From: Azolla caroliniana
Taxonomy: Eukaryota; Polypodiophyta
Direction: 5' to 3'
Assembly: GCA_043228905.1 (NCBI GenBank)
Contig: JBHGNT010000010.1
Location: 10,664,001-10,728,000, forward strand
Length of the DNA stretch: 64,000 nucleotides
Shown: positions 10,853-21,625 of the stretch, piece after piece
Position numbering within the stretch: position 1 is the first letter of the stretch
How the letters are laid out: each line of letters begins with the position of its first letter
Notes under the pieces: generated by a model
Databases searched by the model: none
Told to the model about the DNA's origin: nothing
What the model saw: only the letters and a program-made list of their open reading frames with translations
Program-made: the position numbers and the translations under genes

Positions 10853-11098
10853 CTTCTTTAATTGATTGTATTATTTTCTCACTCTCTCTTGATTCCTTTT
10901 TTGTTTTCCTTTCCTCTCTTTTTATAAGTATTTCCATGCATATGGTAATGTCATGCATGTAATGCATGAGTTACATCTGATGCATGATCGCCATTTGGCG
11001 CACATGCATTGCATGTGATGCATGATAGCCATCATGCTCATTTGAGCTCCCATGTATTGGGATAAGTATAATGATGGATATAACCCTAAAACAAATAA

Positions 11099-11160
11099 CC
11101 TAGCTTAGTGGTGTATGGTTTGTGCTTGATATACAAGGTTGAGGGTTCAAGTCCCTCAAT
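11099..11160 (+). repeat. tRNA-like segment 2 in G4 LTR
   Basis: CCTAGCTTAGTGGTGTATGG is followed by GAGGGTTCAAGTCCCTC, which resembles the A box and the T-arm/B box of a tRNA; the T arm can pair GAGGG/CCCTC. The second copy is at 17630-17691. Confidence 0.55.
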
Positions 11161-11230
11161 TTTACTTAATACAATATATAGCTTCATTCTTATATCATGA
11201 AGCACATTTATTACACACTTTTACAAATAA

Positions 11231-11296
11231 ATAGCCTAGCCTAGTGGTATGTATATTGTACATCGTATATAAGGATGTGGGTTCAAGTCTCTCAAA
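11231..11296 (+). repeat. tRNA-like segment 3 in G4 LTR
   Basis: ATAGCCTAGCCTAGTGGTATG is similar in layout to segment 2, followed by GTGGGTTCAAGTCTC about 40 bases on. The second copy is at 17762-17827. Confidence 0.5.
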
Positions 11297-11347
11297 TATT
11301 ATTAAATACAACATTTAAGCTCATTTTTATATCGTGAAGCACATTCT

Positions 11348-14300
11348 TCACGACACCCACCCCCTCTGAACTTGCACATTGGTTGTGCAGAGTTCATCCA
11401 ACACTTCTTCCGATTCTTTTAGTTCTTCTACTTCTTCATAAAATTCAGGCTCTAATGACTCCCTCCTTTTAAATATTTTAATCCTTTTTCCTGCAATTGG
11501 GATACGAATTTCTGTCCCATCTAATTCATTGAGGAAATATGTGGCTTTATCTGTTATTTTCCTAACTTCATAAGGTCCAAACCATCTTTTTGCAAACTTC
11601 CGAATAGTACTGTATTGATTATCTAGGCTATTATCATATACTAATACCCAATCTCCCTCTTGCACCTTTCTTGGTCGTATTCTTTTCATCTTGTCAAATC
11701 TGTCCTTATTCTTGATTCTTGCCTCTTTCAATCTAGTAGCTGCTTTTTCTATGTCTTCTATCCTTGATTGAAGTTGTCGTATTCGAACCGCAAGTAAATC
11801 TTCCCTACTCATTTCCGATTCCCAAGGCAACACAGCCCATGTAGTTATCTTTTCTTCAATTGGCATTATTGGCTTCTGTCCTGTGATTAATTCTGCAGGC
11901 ATATATCCAGTAACAGTGCTGTGAGTTGTCCTATCAGCCCATAGTGCATAGGGTAAGGTTTTTGGCCAATCACTAACCCGTCCTCTACATGCCTTTGCCA
12001 AAGCTTTGACTATGGGCCCATGTCCCCTTTCTACCTTTCCATTAGCTTCTGGATTGTACGCCGTTGTCAAAGAAAGCCGAACTCCTATTTTGTCGAAAAA
12101 ATCTTGAGCTTCCGCAGAATTGAGTTCTCCCCTATCTGCCACTATCTTCCCGATACATCCATATCTACAAACAATGTCCTCTAAGATGAATTGACATACT
12201 CCTAATGTCCCTTTTGTTCTCAATGAACGACCTTCCACTTGATTTGTTAAATCTTCTCTAGCAAGAACCAAGTATCTCTTTTGTCCTACTCCAAGTGGCA
12301 TTGTTACCAAATCTATCATCCACTTGTAATGCACCCCCGGTGAGTATGTTGGGTGTAATTCATCACAAAATTTTACATTTGAATAATATTGACAAGTGGG
12401 ACAAGTTTCCACATACTTTTTTATTTGCTCATAGTATCGAGGCCACCAAAATCGTTCTTTAATCTTACTGAAAGTGGCCCACACTCCTCGATGACCAGCC
12501 CATTCTTTGTCATGCAGCTCTTTAATTATCTCCTTTCTTTGCCCTTCAGAACCTATTACTCTTTGCGGGTTTCCAGTCTTGGTTTTCGGATGTCGCCATA
12601 GATATCCTTCATGCAGGAAGAACTTATGGGCTTTCTTGCGAAACTGTGCGAACTCTTTTCCAGATCGACCTTTGTACTTGTCAGGGGTTTGTAGGTATTT
12701 CCCTATTTCCTTGAATTCTTCTTCATACTCCTCTTCTAGAAACTGCATTCCTCCTTCCCGAGTAATGCTTGTGGTAAGGACTGTTTGTTCTTTGTCCTCA
12801 TCGTCTGAGTCTGGAATCTCCTCTTCCTCATACCTTGCTCTTGATAACATATCTGCTACTGCATTTCTATTCCCAGAGATATGTCGAACTTCAGGGTTGA
12901 TTGATCTAATATAGATACACCATCTTAACATGGCTTGATCTGGAATATCACAATTAGCTATGATACCCAGAATAGGCAAACAATCTGTTTCTATTATTAC
13001 TTCAGCACCAATTAAGTAATCTCTGTCTGTCTTTACAGCTGTTACTATCCCCCATAGCTCTCTTTTCACCTGTGCATATTTTCTTTGTCGACCACTAAGA
13101 ACCTTTGCCCCGAATCGGACTGGATACCTTTCTTCCCTATCTTGTTGGCTTATCACCCATCCAATTCCAATGGGACTAGAGTCTACTGTGAGATATATGG
13201 GCCGGGTGTAGTCTGGTTGCTTTAATGGTGGAGCTTGTGCCAAGTAGTACTTCAATTTCTTCATTGCCTCTGAATGCTCTTCACTCCATTCAAATGTCTC
13301 TCCTTTTCTTAGGAGTCTATATAAAGGTTCAGATAAATGGGCATAATGCGGAATCCATTTACAGTAAAAAACACATACCCCCAGAAACCTTCGTACTTCT
13401 GAGATGGATGTACATTCCTCTTGCATATTTTGAATTGCATTGACCTTGGTTGGGGATGGCTTTCTCCCATACGGGCCACACATATGACCAACTATTAATA
13501 TCTCTTTTGCCCCAAATATTGACTTCGCCCCTGATAAGGTCAAATGCACTTCTTCCATCCTTGATAGCACCTTCTCACAATCCTTGATATGATCAGCAAC
13601 GAATTGACGGCAACCACTTTCATCCAATTCCTCGTTCTTCTCTTCCTCCTTGCATCCCTTAATTGGAACATCATCTAGAAAAGGCATTGTAATATGAGGA
13701 ATAAAATCACGAAGTACCTTGTTCATTCCATTCATCATATGCGCCACTGAGTTGGTCGCTCCTTGCGGCAAGGTGCACATCCGTACTAACCCTATAGGTG
13801 TCTTGATAGAAGTTATATCTCGACTTTTGATAGCAAGTTGAAATTGATCATACCCGGAATAAAGGTCTCCCATTGAATATATAGCTCTTCCTGCAAACAT
13901 CTCAGCAAACTCATCCACAATTGGCCCTACTCCCGAGTTTCGGATTGTTACCTTATTCACGGGTTGCATATCTTGGATAAATCGGAGTCGCCCATCTTTC
14001 TTTAACACAATGAACCATCGACTCGAGTAAGGAGCGTTCGATGGTTCCAAGATACCCATCCTTATCTTTTCTTTCAAAAGTTCTAATAGTTGAGGGATTC
14101 TAGCCCTAGGCATGGGTATTGGCTTAAAGTTCCATGGAATATGAGGGATAGTGAATATAACCATGGGCTCCACAATTTCTGGATCCACACACCCTATTTC
14201 CTCCGGTTGGAATGCAAACGCCTTTCCATGCCTTTTTAACATCTCCCTGAACTGCTTTTCTTCAGCGGGTAATAGGAAGTCACCCCCTCCTATTTTCATC

Positions 14301-14810
14301 CCTTGTATTGTTTCCGGAGTAAACACATGTCCTACCTTTCGTGGGTCTCTGATCATTGGCTCTGTGGCTGCTTCTTTGATTGCCTTTTCACTATCCCCTG
14401 GAAGTGGAGCAGCAATAGGACGAACCTTCTTCTCCACTGTCTTGTACTTTGTTAGTACATGTGCTTCATGATCCTTTCGAGCAACTTCTTCAATGACCTC
14501 ATACATCTTGATTGAATGGACAGGAACTTGGAATTCGTTGTCTTCTTCCATTGCTTCCAAATGAGTTATTGTATCTTCAAAACTTAATTCTTCAAACATA
14601 TCCTGAATTTCTTCATCATCATCTATTAATCCAGAACACTTAAAGTACTCGAAAGCATTGTATTTTATTATTATTTACTTTTAGTATAAAAGTAGCACCA
14701 TTAGATGAGATTGTACAAGGAATATCTTTATTTACATTATTATTTATGGGGTTTTCTTTTATGCTCGGGCTATCACAGCCCCTACCTGTAAAAGCCCTAT
14801 CTAAAAATCC
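11348..14810 (-). CDS. G4 pol: RT, RNase H, integrase (expressed by presumed -1 frameshift)
   Basis: The main open frame runs 14599-11348 (1083 residues from the first ATG). It starts with a linker (SFEDTITHLEAME), then TKYKTVEKKVRPIAAPLP, reverse transcriptase with F-L-D-D followed by VPIKG, RNase H, and integrase with an H-H-C-C domain (HRGVWATF, then CPTCQ) and catalytic WMIDLV, VADRGEL and NGKVERG motifs. It is about two-thirds identical by eye to G1/G2 pol. Upstream of 14599 the frame reached by a -1 shift at 14801-14810 stays open (GFLDRAF..., DSP, PCTI) but must gain one base between about 14643 and 14677 to join main pol. This is probably a recent 1-base indel in this copy. The stop TGA (11348-11350) lies inside the 3' LTR, so the polypurine tract is coding. 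Confidence 0.92.
11356..11366 (-). other. G4 polypurine tract, within coding sequence
   Basis: Minus-strand AGAGGGGGTGG ends one base before the LTR. It encodes the Arg-Gly-Trp near the C-terminus of Pol. Confidence 0.7.
14748..14810 (-). promoter_or_regulatory. Candidate -1 ribosomal frameshift signal of G4 (slippery site and pseudoknot)
   Basis: The last gag codons read GAT TTT TAG (slip site GGATTTT, 14804-14810; stop 14801-14803). After four further bases, six bases after the slip site, a stem GGGCT/AGCCC forms (14793-14797 with 14767-14771). The stem can extend inward to 11 of 12 pairs by ACAG/CUGU. Its loop has GGGG (14779-14782), which can pair with CCCC at 14748-14751, giving an H-type pseudoknot. 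The arrangement and position match G2 with different stem sequences. The zero-frame stop is followed by another stop after 13 codons, so simple readthrough would not reach pol. Confidence 0.7.
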
Positions 14811-16915
14811 TGGGAAAACTCTTCATCCATCTCTTGAATTGGATGTTCCCTCAAGCATTCTTTGTTTCTTTCATGGTTGGGCCTCACGGTTAAGAATTGG
14901 ACAGTCTTTCTTCCATCTTGACTCTTGATTCTCGCGAAAGCCGAACCATCATCAATAACCTTTGTTTCCATCCTCACTGCGGTGATGTAGGGCTGGCCAA
15001 GGATGACGGGGTAGGTTGATCGATCCTGCACAAAGAAATTTTGATTCACCGAGACATCACCAATTGTTACCTTCACACTAGGACATGCTCCGAATAGATC
15101 CTCCGTAGTTTCTGTGGCAGCTCTTATTTTCCACCCATGATTCTTGTCGATCGGCCATCGTCCTCGAGCGTAAAATTCCGATGACATCATGTTAATCTCT
15201 GATCCATGATCGATCAAAGCAATACATGGAATTTGCTGCTCCCCAATTTTTGCAGGTGCCTCCGTTGTTGCTCGAGCCCAATGGTCCCTTGTATAGTGAC
15301 TCCTATCCCCTTCATGGACGCCAACATCATTCTGGTTTTTTACACTTGCAGCATTGATGGTGCCACCATACAAATCTTGGAGTGTTGCTACACACCCTCC
15401 CATAATTTCCTCCGTCACCTGTCTCTTCCTTCTAATAATATCTATGATAACTTCATGAAATTCTTTCTTTGCTATACCCAACACTTCTCTTAAAGTAAAT
15501 TCTACCTTACTATTTAATATTCTTGTTTCTAGTACCTTTTTTATATCCGTCGTTGTTTCTATGTCTGAGGCAAGCTTGAAAGATGGGCCTGTCTTTCCTT
15601 TTACTTTATCAGCTTCCTTCGGCTCAATAGCACCCTTTTCCATCTCCCTTCTCTTTTGTTCTCGTGTCTCATGTCTCTTTGTCGGATCAGCTTCCTCAGC
15701 TCTCTTCCGCTTCTCTTCCACTAGCACATCTTGTGCATTCACTTGGGCGAATGCTGATAGCGCGTCTACTGGATCATTCCATCCAGTGAAGTTTCGTATT
15801 TCATCTCCCGCTCTTTTTAATTCATCCACTCGAACCTTCCCTTTTCTTGCATAATCCATCACATCTTGCCAAAAGCCAGATCCACCATATGAGTCTTCTA
15901 CGCGCAATCCTAAGGTTGCCACGGATTGTATCGCTTGAGTCGTTTCTCTCTCGGCATCTTCCATTAGCCTTTTCATTCCTCCTCGCCCGAAGTTGAGTTG
16001 AAGTGGTTGTCGAGTCTCAGTTGAGTGAATCTTGCCATCTTGATAGTAGATTTTATTATGATTAAGAGCATCCCTATGCTCTTGACAATCTTTCTTCTGG
16101 TGGTCGATACTATCACACCACATACACCTTCGGACCATTCCACCTCCCTGCCTTGATGAAGTCGAGCTTTGTCCCGATTCTAGCTTCGTCACTTTGATCG
16201 ACAAGTCTTTCATGCCTTTCACTAATTCTTGTAAGAGTGATTCTTCTACTTTCTTTTCTCCCGACTCGTTCCCCGTTTCTTCATCATTTCTGTCGGGCAA
16301 CTCCATAAACCATAACTTTCTTTTGCAGAAATGGGCGCACGCCCTTTTCACCTCCTCCCAATCTTCGGTAAGTCCACTTGGACTATTCTGATCTTCTAAA
16401 AGCATTCCCAAGTCCTTCCTGTATTTAATATTAGTAGCTTGTAGAAACAATATTACTTTATCTGGCACTATTATATTTCTATCTCTAACATTTAGTTGCT
16501 CAAATCTTTCAGAAAACTCTTTTAATACTTCCAAAACAGTTAAATGTTTATTAGACTCTACCCAATCCATGAAAGCTCGCCTTGTCATCCTTGACATATC
16601 GTTGAGGTTGTATTCATTGAGTAATGCCCTTTCGAATGTTGTCCATGTCTGATTCTCCCTTTGGAGCTCTTGGATCCTCTCTTGTAGCCCAATCGCAGCG
16701 ACTCGACTAAAGCTATTAATTTTTGTAGCTTCGTCGACACCGCGTTTAAGCATTTCTTCATTATAAATCTTCAGAAATCTTGTTAAATTTATACCTTCGA
16801 AGATTCCTACTCGTGCGAGAATATTGTCGACGGCTTTGTCGATGCTTGCCATCATCCCTTGTTCCCGCATCACTCGTTCCATCATCATACACATAAGCCT
16901 CATTTGCTCCTCCAT
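14801..16915 (-). CDS. G4 gag-protease polyprotein (704 aa)
   Basis: The N-terminus is a helical capsid-like region (LTRFLKIYNEEM; WTTFERALLNEY; RRAFMDWVES) equivalent to the G2 gag. A single CCHC zinc knuckle follows (C-M-W-C-D-S-I-D-H-Q-K-K-D-C), then a charged linker. A retropepsin-like domain has CIALIDHGSEINMMS as its active-site motif and VILGQPYI as its flap/second-half motif. The active-site triad reads Asp-His-Gly instead of the usual Asp-Thr/Ser-Gly; G2 has the same. The start at 16915 is the first ATG, shortly after the primer site at 16931-16950. The protein ends FSQDF with the stop inside the frameshift signal. Confidence 0.93.
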   Translation of the reverse strand: MEEQMRLMCMMMERVMREQGMMASIDKAVDNILARVGIFEGINLTRFLKIYNEEMLKRGVDEATKINSFSRVAAIGLQERIQELQRENQTWTTFERALLNEYNLNDMSRMTRRAFMDWVESNKHLTVLEVLKEFSERFEQLNVRDRNIIVPDKVILFLQATNIKYRKDLGMLLEDQNSPSGLTEDWEEVKRACAHFCKRKLWFMELPDRNDEETGNESGEKKVEESLLQELVKGMKDLSIKVTKLESGQSSTSSRQGGGMVRRCMWCDSIDHQKKDCQEHRDALNHNKIYYQDGKIHSTETRQPLQLNFGRGGMKRLMEDAERETTQAIQSVATLGLRVEDSYGGSGFWQDVMDYARKGKVRVDELKRAGDEIRNFTGWNDPVDALSAFAQVNAQDVLVEEKRKRAEEADPTKRHETREQKRREMEKGAIEPKEADKVKGKTGPSFKLASDIETTTDIKKVLETRILNSKVEFTLREVLGIAKKEFHEVIIDIIRRKRQVTEEIMGGCVATLQDLYGGTINAASVKNQNDVGVHEGDRSHYTRDHWARATTEAPAKIGEQQIPCIALIDHGSEINMMSSEFYARGRWPIDKNHGWKIRAATETTEDLFGACPSVKVTIGDVSVNQNFFVQDRSTYPVILGQPYITAVRMETKVIDDGSAFARIKSQDGRKTVQFLTVRPNHERNKECLREHPIQEMDEEFSQDF

Positions 16916-16930
16916 TTCTCCTCGTCGCCG

Positions 16931-16950
16931 CCTTCACGTCGGGTTCACCA
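16931..16950 (-). other. G4 primer-binding site
   Basis: Read on the minus strand it is TGGTGAACCCGACGTGAAGG, beginning with TGG four bases inside the 5' LTR. It is identical in G2 (38711-38730). I cannot match it to a specific tRNA from memory. Confidence 0.75.
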
Positions 16951-16954
16951 AATG

Positions 16955-17886
16955 TGTCGGGGTAGTTGTGGTTCGTGCGGCAAAGTCGCGGGGACTAAGG
17001 TTAAGGGGAGTTGAAGAAACTTAACTTTTAATAAGGCTTGTATGGTGATGATAGAATGGTTAAGGATAGTAAGAAGAAGAGTTACGAGTAATGTGTGTGT
17101 GTATGTGTGAGGGAGAGAGAGAGACAAGCATAGATAAAAGATAGAGACAATGTATGATCCAAGAAAGAAGATCGAGACAAAGTATGGTTCTAGAAAGAAG
17201 ATTGAGACAAAGTATGATTCAAGGAACAAGAGTATATGATATAAACATGATGTATATTAAAAATATAATATTTTACCAACTTTACAATCCTTGACCGCAA
17301 ACTGAACACATTCTCTATCGACCCTTGATTTGAACCCACGACCTCAACTTCGAAACGAGAGGTTCTCCACCCAATGAGCTAGTCTTCTTTAATTGATTGT
17401 ATTATTTTCTCACTCTCTCTTGATTCCTTTTTTGTTTTCCTTTCCTCTCTTTTTATAAGTATTTCCATGCATATGGTAATGTCATGCATGTAATGCATGA
17501 GTTACATCTGATGCATGATCGCCATTTGGCGCACATGCATTGCATGTGATGCATGATAGCCATCATGCTCATTTGAGCTCCCATGTATTGGGATAAGTAT
17601 AATGATGGATATAACCCTAAAACAAATAACCTAGCTTAGTGGTGTATGGTTTGTGCTTGATATACAAGGTTGAGGGTTCAAGTCCCTCAATTTTACTTAA
17701 TACAATATATAGCTTCATTCTTATATCATGAAGCACATTTATTACACACTTTTACAAATAAATAGCCTAGCCTAGTGGTATGTATATTGTACATCGTATA
17801 TAAGGATGTGGGTTCAAGTCTCTCAAATATTATTAAATACAACATTTAAGCTCATTTTTATATCGTGAAGCACATTCTTCACGACA
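16955..17886 (-). repeat. G4 5' LTR (932 bp)
   Basis: Same sequence as 10424-11355 as far as I compared, including all three tRNA-like segments. The equal length and identity point to a recent insertion. Confidence 0.95.
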
Positions 17887-20800
17887 ACGCAACCGTCTTC
17901 TGCAGCCTCGACTGCCACGAAACAGCTCCCCCTGCATACGTCATCACATACCCTAATGTGGACCGGCTGGTATCTACATCAGCCGACATATCCGAATCGG
18001 TAAAGCCGTCGAGTTCGGGCTTACCGGAGCCGAATCGGAGGCACACGTTTGTCGTGCCCTTCAGGTATCGGAGTATCCACTTGACCGCGTTCCAGTGCTC
18101 CTTGCCGGGATTGCTCATGTACCGGCTCACCACTCCGACTGCGTATCCTATGTCCGGTCTTGTACACACCATTGCGTACATCAAGCTTCCGATGGCAGAG
18201 GCATATGGTACTTTCATCATGTCCTCTTTCTCAGCCTTTGTCTTGGGGCTTTGCTTGCTGGACAACTTGCAGTTTGGCGGGAGAGTTGATCCGACCGGTC
18301 TTGCTTCCGACATGTTGAACCGGTGAAGCACCTTTGTTACGTACTTCTCCTGTGACAGCCACAACTGCTTCTTCTTCCGGTCCCGGATGATGTGCATCCC
18401 TAGTATTTGCCTCGCCGGACCCAGGTCCTTCATTGAGAAGGTTTGGTGAAGCGCTTTCTTCAGTGTCCGTATCTTGACCTGGTCCCGTCCGACGATCAAC
18501 ATGTCGTCCACGTATAGGAGGAGTATTAGAGAGTCTCCTCCTTTGAACTTCTTCACAAACACGCAGTGATCGGACTGCGTTTTGTGGTACCCTTCGTCGG
18601 TCATGAAGGAGTCGAACTTCCGGTACCATTGCCGGGGAGCCTGCTTCAGTCCGTAAAGACTCTTCTTCAACCGGCATACCAGGTGCTCCTTCCCTTTCTT
18701 CTCGAATCCTTCCGGTTGCTGCATGTAGATCTCTTCTTCGAGGTCACCGTGAAGGAATGCCGTCTTCACGTCCATCTGTTCTACCTCGAGGTCCATGCTT
18801 GCCGCTATGCTCAGCACCGTCCGGATAGAGGTCATCTTCACTACCGGGGCAAATATCTCGTCGAAATCGACGCCCTTCTTTTGCTGGAACCCCTTCACCA
18901 CGATCCTGGCTTTGTATCTCGGGGGGTTTCCGGCATCTCCCGGTTTCAGCTTGAACACCCACTTGTTTCGTAGTGCCCGCTTTCCTTTTGGCAACTCCAC
19001 AAGTTCATATGTGTGGTTCTCATGCAGGGAATCCATCTCGTCCTGCATGGCACTCAACCACCTGCGGCTCTGGGTGTCATGCTTTGCTTCTTCAAAGCTC
19101 TCCGGCTCCCCCTCGTCGGTTAGCAGCACGTGCTCTGGTTCCGGAAATCTCCGGGGGACCCTTCTCTCTCTTAGAGGATATCTCCGTTCCGGAGCTTCGG
19201 TAACCGGTTCTTCCGATTCTTCTTCATCCGAATCCATTTCGGGATCGGGGCCGGTTCCGGTATCATTTTCATCTTCTTCGGCCGGTTCTGTTTCTTCATA
19301 GTCTTCGGCCGGATCCTCGAGTGTTAACCGGTCCCTTGCCGGTCGGGACTGCTCCTCGTAGAGTTGATTCTCACCGGTCGACTTGGAGCTCTTCATCTTC
19401 TTCTCCGACTCCCAGTCGGCGAGTGTCTTGTCCTCCATGAAGATGATGTCTCGACTCCTGAATATCTTCTTGTCGACCGGGTCCCATACTCGGTAGCCAA
19501 ACTCGTCGTCGCCGTAACCGAGGAATATGCATGGCCGGGTCTTTGGATCTAGCTTTCCTCTCCGGTCCTTTGCCACATGCACGTATGCGAGACACCCGAA
19601 CACCTTCAGATGCCGGTAGGACACTTCCTTACCGGTCCACACTTTCTGCGGCGTGTCTCCGTCCAAAGGTACTGAGGGTGATCTATTTATCACATACGTC
19701 GCCGTCGACATTGCCTCAGCCCAAAATCCCTTGGGTAATTTTGCATGCGCCAGCATACTCCGGACCCTCTCCATTATGGTCCGGTTCATCCTCTCGGCCA
19801 GCCCGTTCAGTTCCGGCGTCTTCGGCACAGTAAACTCGAGCCGGATTCCCTTCGAGCGACAGTACTCCTGGAACTGCCCCCGGTATTCCCCTCCGTTATC
19901 CGCTCGTATCGCTTTCAGCTTCTTGCCGGATTCCCTTTCCACTCTCGCGTGGAGTTCTTTGAAGACGGACAATACTTGGTCCTTTGTCTTCAACGGTGCC
20001 GTCCACAACTTCCGGCTATGGTCATCTATGAATGTTACGAAGTATTGGGCTCCGCCATGTGACTTCGTTTCTACCTGACACACATCAGTGTGCACCAACT
20101 CCAATGGTACACTACGTCTCGTCGGTGGCCTTGAGTGGAAGGAGGTCCGGTTTTGCTTACCGGCCAGGCAGTCGGTGCACTTCTCCAGGTGCACATGCTT
20201 CACCGGAATAAGGTTGTCTTCTGCAAGCCTCTTCATCCCCTTCTCACTCATGTGGCACAGTCTCTTGTGCCACAGCTCACCGGCAGTGTCGGCTGCCACG
20301 TTCAGCTCTTCCGGACATAACCGGGCATTCATCAGGTACAGTGTGTTGACCTTCCGGGCCCGAGCCACTATCAGGCTCCCTTTGCTGAACTTCATGACAC
20401 CGTTCCGGATGCTGCCCGTGTAGCCTTCATCGTCTAGCCTCCCGGCCGAAATCAGGTTCAATCGGACCTCCGGAACATGTCGCACATCCTTCAGCAGCAT
20501 CTTGCATCCGGTTGATGTCATCAGCCACACGTCTCCTATGCCGGCAATCCGGCATGTGCCTTCATTTCCCATCCGGACACAGCCGTGCTCACCGGCTGTG
20601 TAGGATGAGAAGTATTTCTTCTCCGGGGTCAGGTGGAACGACGCTCCGGAATCGACCACCCAGGTCATCTCTTCACCGGCAAGGTTCAGCTCCCTCTCTT
20701 CGGTAATGAGCATTATCTCTTCTTCACTTGCCGCGAGTGCCGTCGTTCCTTTCCGGTCCTGCCCTCGCCGATCCGGACCTCTCCGGTCCGTGGCTCCCCG

Positions 20801-21610
20801 GTATGCACCGTTTCTCTCCGGTGACTTCTTCGAATCGGTGTCGTCGGCTCCGTTGTCCTTTCGGTAATGCCGACAATTCTTCCGGAAGTGCCCCGGCTTC
20901 CCACAGTGGAAGCACGTGGGCCTTCCTCTTGACTGCGACCGGGTCCCCGACTTCTCCCGTCTTTGCGGACTCCGGTTCCATTGTCTTCCCCGTTCCGATT
21001 CGGTAAGCAGCGCCTTCGAGTCGGAGGCCGGTTCTTTATCTCTCCGACGCGCTTCTTCATTCAAAATACTTGTCTTTACCGTTTGTAGGGACAAGTTATC
21101 TTCCGTGCAGGAGGTGCTGAGTGTCACCACCAAGTTCTCCCAGCTTTCCGGCAATGTACACATCAGAATGATGGCTTGCATTGCATCCTCCAACGGGAAC
21201 TTGATCGCCGCAAGCTGGTTCACGAATCCCATGAACGTGCTCACGTGTTCCACCATATTCTCGCCGTCCCGGTACTTGAGGTTCACTATCTTCCTCATCA
21301 GGGAGGTCCGGTTCAACGCATTCTTCCTCTCGTAGAGGCCCGACAGCTTCTTCCACATCTCATATGCGTTGGTGTCGTTCGCCACATGTTGCAGAACACT
21401 TACATCTACATATTGCTGGATCGTCGCTACGGCTTTCCGGTTCAGGAGCTTCCACTCCGACTCTATTACCCCCTTGGGTATCTCGGCATTGTCGATCGGT
21501 TCGTACAGGTCTCGGACGATGAGGAGGTCTTCCATCTTTATCTTCCAGTGGGCGTAGTTCTGTGAGTTCAACACCATCATGCCCGGAGGCCCACTACCGC
21601 CGCCTTCCAT
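17887..21610 (-). pseudogene. C2 gag-pol, main part (1,240 codons before the G4 insertion)
   Basis: A copia polyprotein starting at the ATG at 21608-21610 (MEGGGSGPPGMMV). Order: gag domain (NYAHWKIKMEDLL), CCHC knuckle (CFHCGKPGHFRKNC), protease (WVVDSGASFHLT), integrase zinc domain (LWHKRLCHM...CTDC), DDE core (HTDVC, RADNGGEY, NGLAERMNRT), reverse transcriptase (YVDDMLIVG) and RNase H up to QKTVALS. No internal stop is seen. It is cut at 17887 by G4 and completed, with damage, at 10069-10423. Confidence 0.95.
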
Positions 21611-21625
21611 TTTCTGTGTTACCGT

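Larger units (their letters stand above)
10424..11355 (-). repeat. G4 3' LTR (932 bp)
   Basis: It begins TGTCGGGGTAG and ends TTCACGACA in plus orientation, and pairs with 16955-17886. It contains three tRNA-like segments with A-box and B-box-like motifs (10795-10852 minus, 11099-11160 plus, 11231-11296 plus) and six ATGCAT motifs at about 10935-11036. Confidence 0.95.
10424..17886 (-). mobile_element. Ty3 element G4, full length
   Basis: A complete minus-strand element with two 932-bp LTRs (10424-11355, 16955-17886) in which I noticed no difference. ACGC flanks both sides (10420-10423, 17887-17890). It has a primer-binding site, gag-protease, pol and a polypurine tract. It sits in RNase H of C2. 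LTR ends (TGTCG...CGACA), primer site and protein layout are shared with G1/G2, but the coding sequence is much more AT-rich. One 1-base discrepancy between the frameshift region and main pol makes this copy doubtful as a producer of full Pol. Confidence 0.95.

Noticed and set aside
11099-11160. A functional tRNA gene
   Set aside because: A- and B-box-like motifs are present, but I cannot draw a full acceptor and anticodon stem, and the segment is part of a duplicated LTR.
14801-14803. Stop-codon readthrough at the end of gag as the route to pol
   Set aside because: The zero frame meets another stop after 13 codons in G4 and 22 in G2, and pol is in the -1 frame in G2.
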